The notes under the pieces: generated by a model
What the model saw: the letters and a program-made list of their open reading frames with translations, nothing else
The model's database searches: none
What the model was told of the DNA's origin: nothing
Origin: JBKBKN01 sp046294625
GTDB lineage: Bacteria > Bacteroidota > Bacteroidia > M30B66
Length of the DNA stretch: 64,000 nt
Direction of reading: 5' to 3'
Assembly: GCA_046294625.1 (NCBI GenBank)
Contig: JBKBKN010000002.1
Span: forward strand, 62,001 to 126,000
Position numbers and translations under genes: made by a program
Shown: piece by piece, positions 61,144 to 64,000 of the stretch
How positions within the stretch are numbered: the stretch's first letter is position 1
Layout of the letters: every line of letters begins with the position of its first letter

Positions 61144-62463
61144 TTGCTACGACGTTTCGCCACATATCTCAATCAGGACATCCCTGCTGCTCCCTTGATT
61201 AGCTTCCGTTTAATCTTCGGGGCTTTGATGATTTTCAGCACCCTACGGTTCATGTATCTGGGCTGGATCGAAGATCACTATGTTGCACCACTATTGCATT
61301 TCAAATACTGGGGCTTTGAATGGATAAAAGCGCCGTCGGCTCCCGTGTTGTATGTGATTCATTATTTGATGATAGCAGCTGCTCTGGGCATCATGTTTTT
61401 GCACGGAGTATCCTACAGAATTGCAGCACTTGTGCTGTTCGCCTGCTTCACTTACACCGAACTCATCGACCTCACTTACTATCTCAATCACTATTATTTC
61501 GTGAGTCTGATATGCCTATTGCTGATTTTCATGCCGGCACAAGTAAGTCCGTTTGCTGATTTGAAGCAGCAAGTCGTACCGCGCAAATCCATCCTGCTCC
61601 TAAAAACTCAAATTGCGATCCTATACATTTATGCAGGCTTGGCTAAAATTAATTACGATTGGCTGATAGAAGCGATGCCACTTAAAATTTGGGTGCCAGC
61701 CAATGATAAGTTGCCGCTTATAGGCCCTATTTTCAAATGGGAAATCACACCTTACCTGTTTTCATGGACTGGTATGCTTTACGACACCTTCATTGTGTTT
61801 TTCCTCATTTGGAAACTTACCCGCATTTGGGCCTATTTTACAGTCATCATTTTCCACACACTCACCGGTCTGATGTTTCAAATCGGTGTGTTCCCCTTGG
61901 TGATGATAGGGATTGCCACTATTTTTTTTAGTGATGAATGGCATGAACGCTTGGTGAGATTATTCACATTCAAAAGACAAATTCCAGCAATCCAACTTTC
62001 CCTCAATCGTTTGCCCCGGTGGTGGAATATCACCTTTGGCGCTTACATTGCTTTCCAATTGCTTTTCCCGTGGCGCTATGTGCTCTATCCGGGCAATTTG
62101 TTTTGGACTGAAGAAGGCTATCGGTTCTCATGGCGGGTGATGTTGATAGAAAAAGCCGGAACAGCCACTTTTTATGTGAAAGACACCCAAACCGGACGCG
62201 AAGGTATTGTGGACAATCGCGAATTCCTTAACGATCATCAAGAGAAACAAATGGCCATGCAGCCTGACATGATTTTGCAATTTGCCCATTTTCTTGGAAA
62301 ACATTACGGCGCAAAGGGTGTTCATAAACCCGAAGTAAGAGCCGAAGTGTATGTAACCCTCAATGCGCGTCCTAGTCGCCTCCTAATTGACCCGAAAAGA
62401 GATCTCATGAAGGAGCGCGACACTTTCAAACCCAAAGATTGGATTATTCACTACGAAAATTGA
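61144..62463 (+). CDS. HTTM-domain membrane protein (vitamin K-dependent carboxylase-like)
   Basis: 439 residues starting at TTG 61144, the first possible codon after an in-frame stop. About seven to eight membrane segments occupy the first 310 residues; the family core is visible in FACFTYTELIDLTYYLNHYYFVSLICLLLIFMPA and KTQIAILYIYAGLAKIN. A soluble C-terminal part of about 120 residues follows. HTTM proteins are related to gamma-glutamyl carboxylase; bacterial members in this gene order are associated with iron uptake operons, but the reaction is unknown. It overlaps the downstream TonB receptor start by 4 bp. Confidence 0.88.
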   Translation: MLRRFATYLNQDIPAAPLISFRLIFGALMIFSTLRFMYLGWIEDHYVAPLLHFKYWGFEWIKAPSAPVLYVIHYLMIAAALGIMFLHGVSYRIAALVLFACFTYTELIDLTYYLNHYYFVSLICLLLIFMPAQVSPFADLKQQVVPRKSILLLKTQIAILYIYAGLAKINYDWLIEAMPLKIWVPANDKLPLIGPIFKWEITPYLFSWTGMLYDTFIVFFLIWKLTRIWAYFTVIIFHTLTGLMFQIGVFPLVMIGIATIFFSDEWHERLVRLFTFKRQIPAIQLSLNRLPRWWNITFGAYIAFQLLFPWRYVLYPGNLFWTEEGYRFSWRVMLIEKAGTATFYVKDTQTGREGIVDNREFLNDHQEKQMAMQPDMILQFAHFLGKHYGAKGVHKPEVRAEVYVTLNARPSRLLIDPKRDLMKERDTFKPKDWIIHYEN

Positions 62464-64000
62464 GTAAAGCATCATACATATCGTTTTATCTCGTCTTTAG
62501 GGCCAACCTTTACCCAATTGTTGTTTGCATGTTTTTACTCACTCCGGCAATCCTTCATGCCCAACAAGTGGGTACCATTAAAGGTATAGTGATAGACGAT
62601 AAAGGCGAAAAAATACCTGGAGCCGTTGTGTATCTCGAAAATACCGGATTTAGCCAGTCAAGTGCAGTCAATGGTGCTTTCAAATTGGAACAGATTCCTT
62701 TTGGTAACTATCAGCTAAATGTGTTCTTGCCGGGCAAGCAGGTGACACGTAAAGCGATTGAACTCAATACACCTGAACTACATTTAGACATTTCGCTGAA
62801 AGCTTTATCGAATGAAATGGATGTTGTAATCATTCAGTTTGATAAGCAGAAAGACTTTGGGCTTACACGCATGGCTGCAGTTGAAAACTTTGGAATTTAT
62901 GAAGGTAAAAAGACCGAAGTGATTGAATTGCAAAATGTGAGTGCCAATTTAGCTACCAACAATCCCCGGCAGGTTTACGCCAAAATCACCGGTTTGAATA
63001 TTTGGGAGAGCGATGGTGCAGGACTGCAGCTAGGTATTGGCGGGAGAGGCTTGTCTCCAAACCGCACAGCCAATTTCAATGTTCGTCAAAATGGATATGA
63101 TATTTCCGCTGATGCCTTGGGTTATCCCGAAAGCTATTACACACCGCCTGTTGAAGCATTAGAGCGAATTGAATTGGTTCGAGGGGCGGCATCACTCCAA
63201 TATGGAACTCAATTTGGTGGCATGCTTAATTTCCGATTCAAACGCGGCACCGATGAGAAAACAGCTGATGTTGTAAGCCGTCAAACTGTAGGTTCTTGGG
63301 GCTTTTTCAACAGCTTCAACAGCTTGGGCGGTACTTCAAAGAACAAAAAACTAAATCACTATTCCTACGCACAGTATAAACGAGGCGAAGGCTTCAGACC
63401 TAACTCAGGTTTCAATGCCGTGAATTTATTCACATCAATTGACTACCAACTCAGTAAAAAATTCAAAGTCGGATTAGAACTTACCAAAATGAGCTATCTA
63501 GCTCAACAACCCGGTGGTTTGACAGATAAAAATTTTGAGCAAGACCCACGTATGTCGCTGCGCGAACGCAATTGGTTTGAAGTGGACTGGAACATGGCAG
63601 CCCTGCATTTAACCTACGAATTCAATGAAAAAACACAAATTAACAGTCGCAGTTTTGGTCTCCTGGCGCATCGCAATGCACTGGGCAATCTCGAAAGAAT
63701 CAATGTGGCGGACTTGGGGGGAGAAAGAACAATGATTGGTGGAGAATTCAGAAATATTGGCAACGAAACACGTTTGCTGCACCGCTACAGTTTCTTGGGA
63801 GAATCCAACACATTATTAATTGGAAGCAGATTGTATTCAGGCTTTACATCAGCCCGCCAAGGCAATGCAAACGATAGTTCAGGACCTGATTTCTTTTTCC
63901 TGAATCCGGACAACCTTGAAAATTCTGAATATGATTTTCACAATTTCAATGCTAGCCTGTTTGCCGAGCATATATTTAATTTTGGTTCTCGATTTAGTGT
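62460..64000 (+). CDS. TonB-dependent receptor, FecA-like (partial, runs off the window)
   Basis: At least 513 codons, open to the window edge. TTG 62460 overlaps the HTTM stop; a signal sequence ends LTPAILHAQQ (ATG 62529 is an alternative start). A carboxypeptidase-regulatory-like domain (about 40-110, GTIKGIVIDDKGEKIPGAVVYLENTG) leads to the plug, with GGRGLSPNRTANFNVRQNGYDI, SADALGYPESYYTPP and the closing ERIELVRGAASLQYGTQFGGMLNFR, which resemble ferric-dicitrate receptors. The barrel begins afterwards and is incomplete. The operon with imelysin, DUF4856 and HTTM suggests ferric-siderophore or ferric-citrate uptake. Confidence 0.9.
   Translation, partial: MSKASYISFYLVFRANLYPIVVCMFLLTPAILHAQQVGTIKGIVIDDKGEKIPGAVVYLENTGFSQSSAVNGAFKLEQIPFGNYQLNVFLPGKQVTRKAIELNTPELHLDISLKALSNEMDVVIIQFDKQKDFGLTRMAAVENFGIYEGKKTEVIELQNVSANLATNNPRQVYAKITGLNIWESDGAGLQLGIGGRGLSPNRTANFNVRQNGYDISADALGYPESYYTPPVEALERIELVRGAASLQYGTQFGGMLNFRFKRGTDEKTADVVSRQTVGSWGFFNSFNSLGGTSKNKKLNHYSYAQYKRGEGFRPNSGFNAVNLFTSIDYQLSKKFKVGLELTKMSYLAQQPGGLTDKNFEQDPRMSLRERNWFEVDWNMAALHLTYEFNEKTQINSRSFGLLAHRNALGNLERINVADLGGERTMIGGEFRNIGNETRLLHRYSFLGESNTLLIGSRLYSGFTSARQGNANDSSGPDFFFLNPDNLENSEYDFHNFNASLFAEHIFNFGSRFS

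Noticed and set aside
1..64000. tRNA, rRNA, CRISPR arrays, insertion sequences, prophage
   Set aside because: I looked through the intergenic stretches for cloverleaf-like sequences, regularly spaced repeats and transposase frames and found none; short RNAs without strong signals could be missed.

Overview
The window comes from a member of the Bacteroidota. The evidence is the 287-residue housekeeping sigma factor, two TonB-dependent receptors with a carboxypeptidase-regulatory-like N-terminal domain, outer-membrane lipoproteins, a DivIC/FtsB-like division protein, an LptF/G permease, and many promoter -7 elements of the Bacteroidota type TAnnTTTG directly before genes. Base composition is moderate to AT-rich and even across the window. 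I see no rRNA, tRNA, CRISPR array, insertion sequence or phage gene. Most of the window is ordinary chromosomal backbone with several metabolic islands.

Layout. 1-2.7 kb: a divergent pair, a partial DtxR/MntR-type metalloregulator and a TonB receptor, sharing a promoter with two TATTTGCAAAATA repeats. 2.8-9.3 kb: a NatA/NatB-like exporter, Mn superoxide dismutase, a three-gene uptake ABC transporter and a cupredoxin lipoprotein. 9.3-17 kb: divIC-like, methylmalonyl-CoA mutase small subunit, ychF, lysA, a conserved unknown and a DEAD helicase. 17-23 kb (minus strand): lactate permease family, an orphan LuxR-type regulator with a degenerate receiver, maf, a UbiA prenyltransferase, an exo/endonuclease-family lipoprotein and hemB. 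23-30 kb (minus): an inorganic-carbon uptake operon, dabA-dabB-sulP, ending in a DUF2490 gene that carries a frameshift. 30-35 kb: adenine deaminase, a glycosyltransferase and a Trk/Ktr potassium channel subunit. 35-41 kb: OsmC, a START-like protein, LptF/G, two glycosyltransferases and ribBA.

41-50 kb (minus) is a compact sulfur-compound island: sulfide:quinone oxidoreductase, two rhodaneses, then after a terminator a universal stress protein, a split YeeE/YedE transporter, the diheme thiosulfate dehydrogenase TsdA, a SoxB-like hydrolase, a periplasmic DsrE-like protein and an outer-membrane porin-like protein. SoxXA, SoxYZ and SoxCD are absent from the window, so this is not a standard Sox system. 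The SQR and rhodanese promoters each carry a 14-bp CRP/FNR-like dyad at exactly the same distance from the -7 element. Together with the DAB carbon-uptake operon the island suggests use of reduced sulfur as an auxiliary electron source, perhaps with bicarbonate supply for anaplerotic carboxylation. That is inference.

50-58.6 kb (minus): surE, a MerR-type regulator, the sigma factor, a penicillin acylase-family hydrolase, miaA, a pRiA4b ORF-3-like protein with an acidic tail, and a CCA-adding-type enzyme. 58.8-64 kb (plus): an iron-acquisition-type operon of DUF4856 lipoprotein, imelysin-like lipoprotein, HTTM membrane protein and a FecA-like TonB receptor running off the window, preceded by a 23-bp Fur-like palindrome. 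Several promoters place the start codon 5-6 nt after the -7 element, which predicts leaderless mRNAs, and TTG start codons are unusually frequent.
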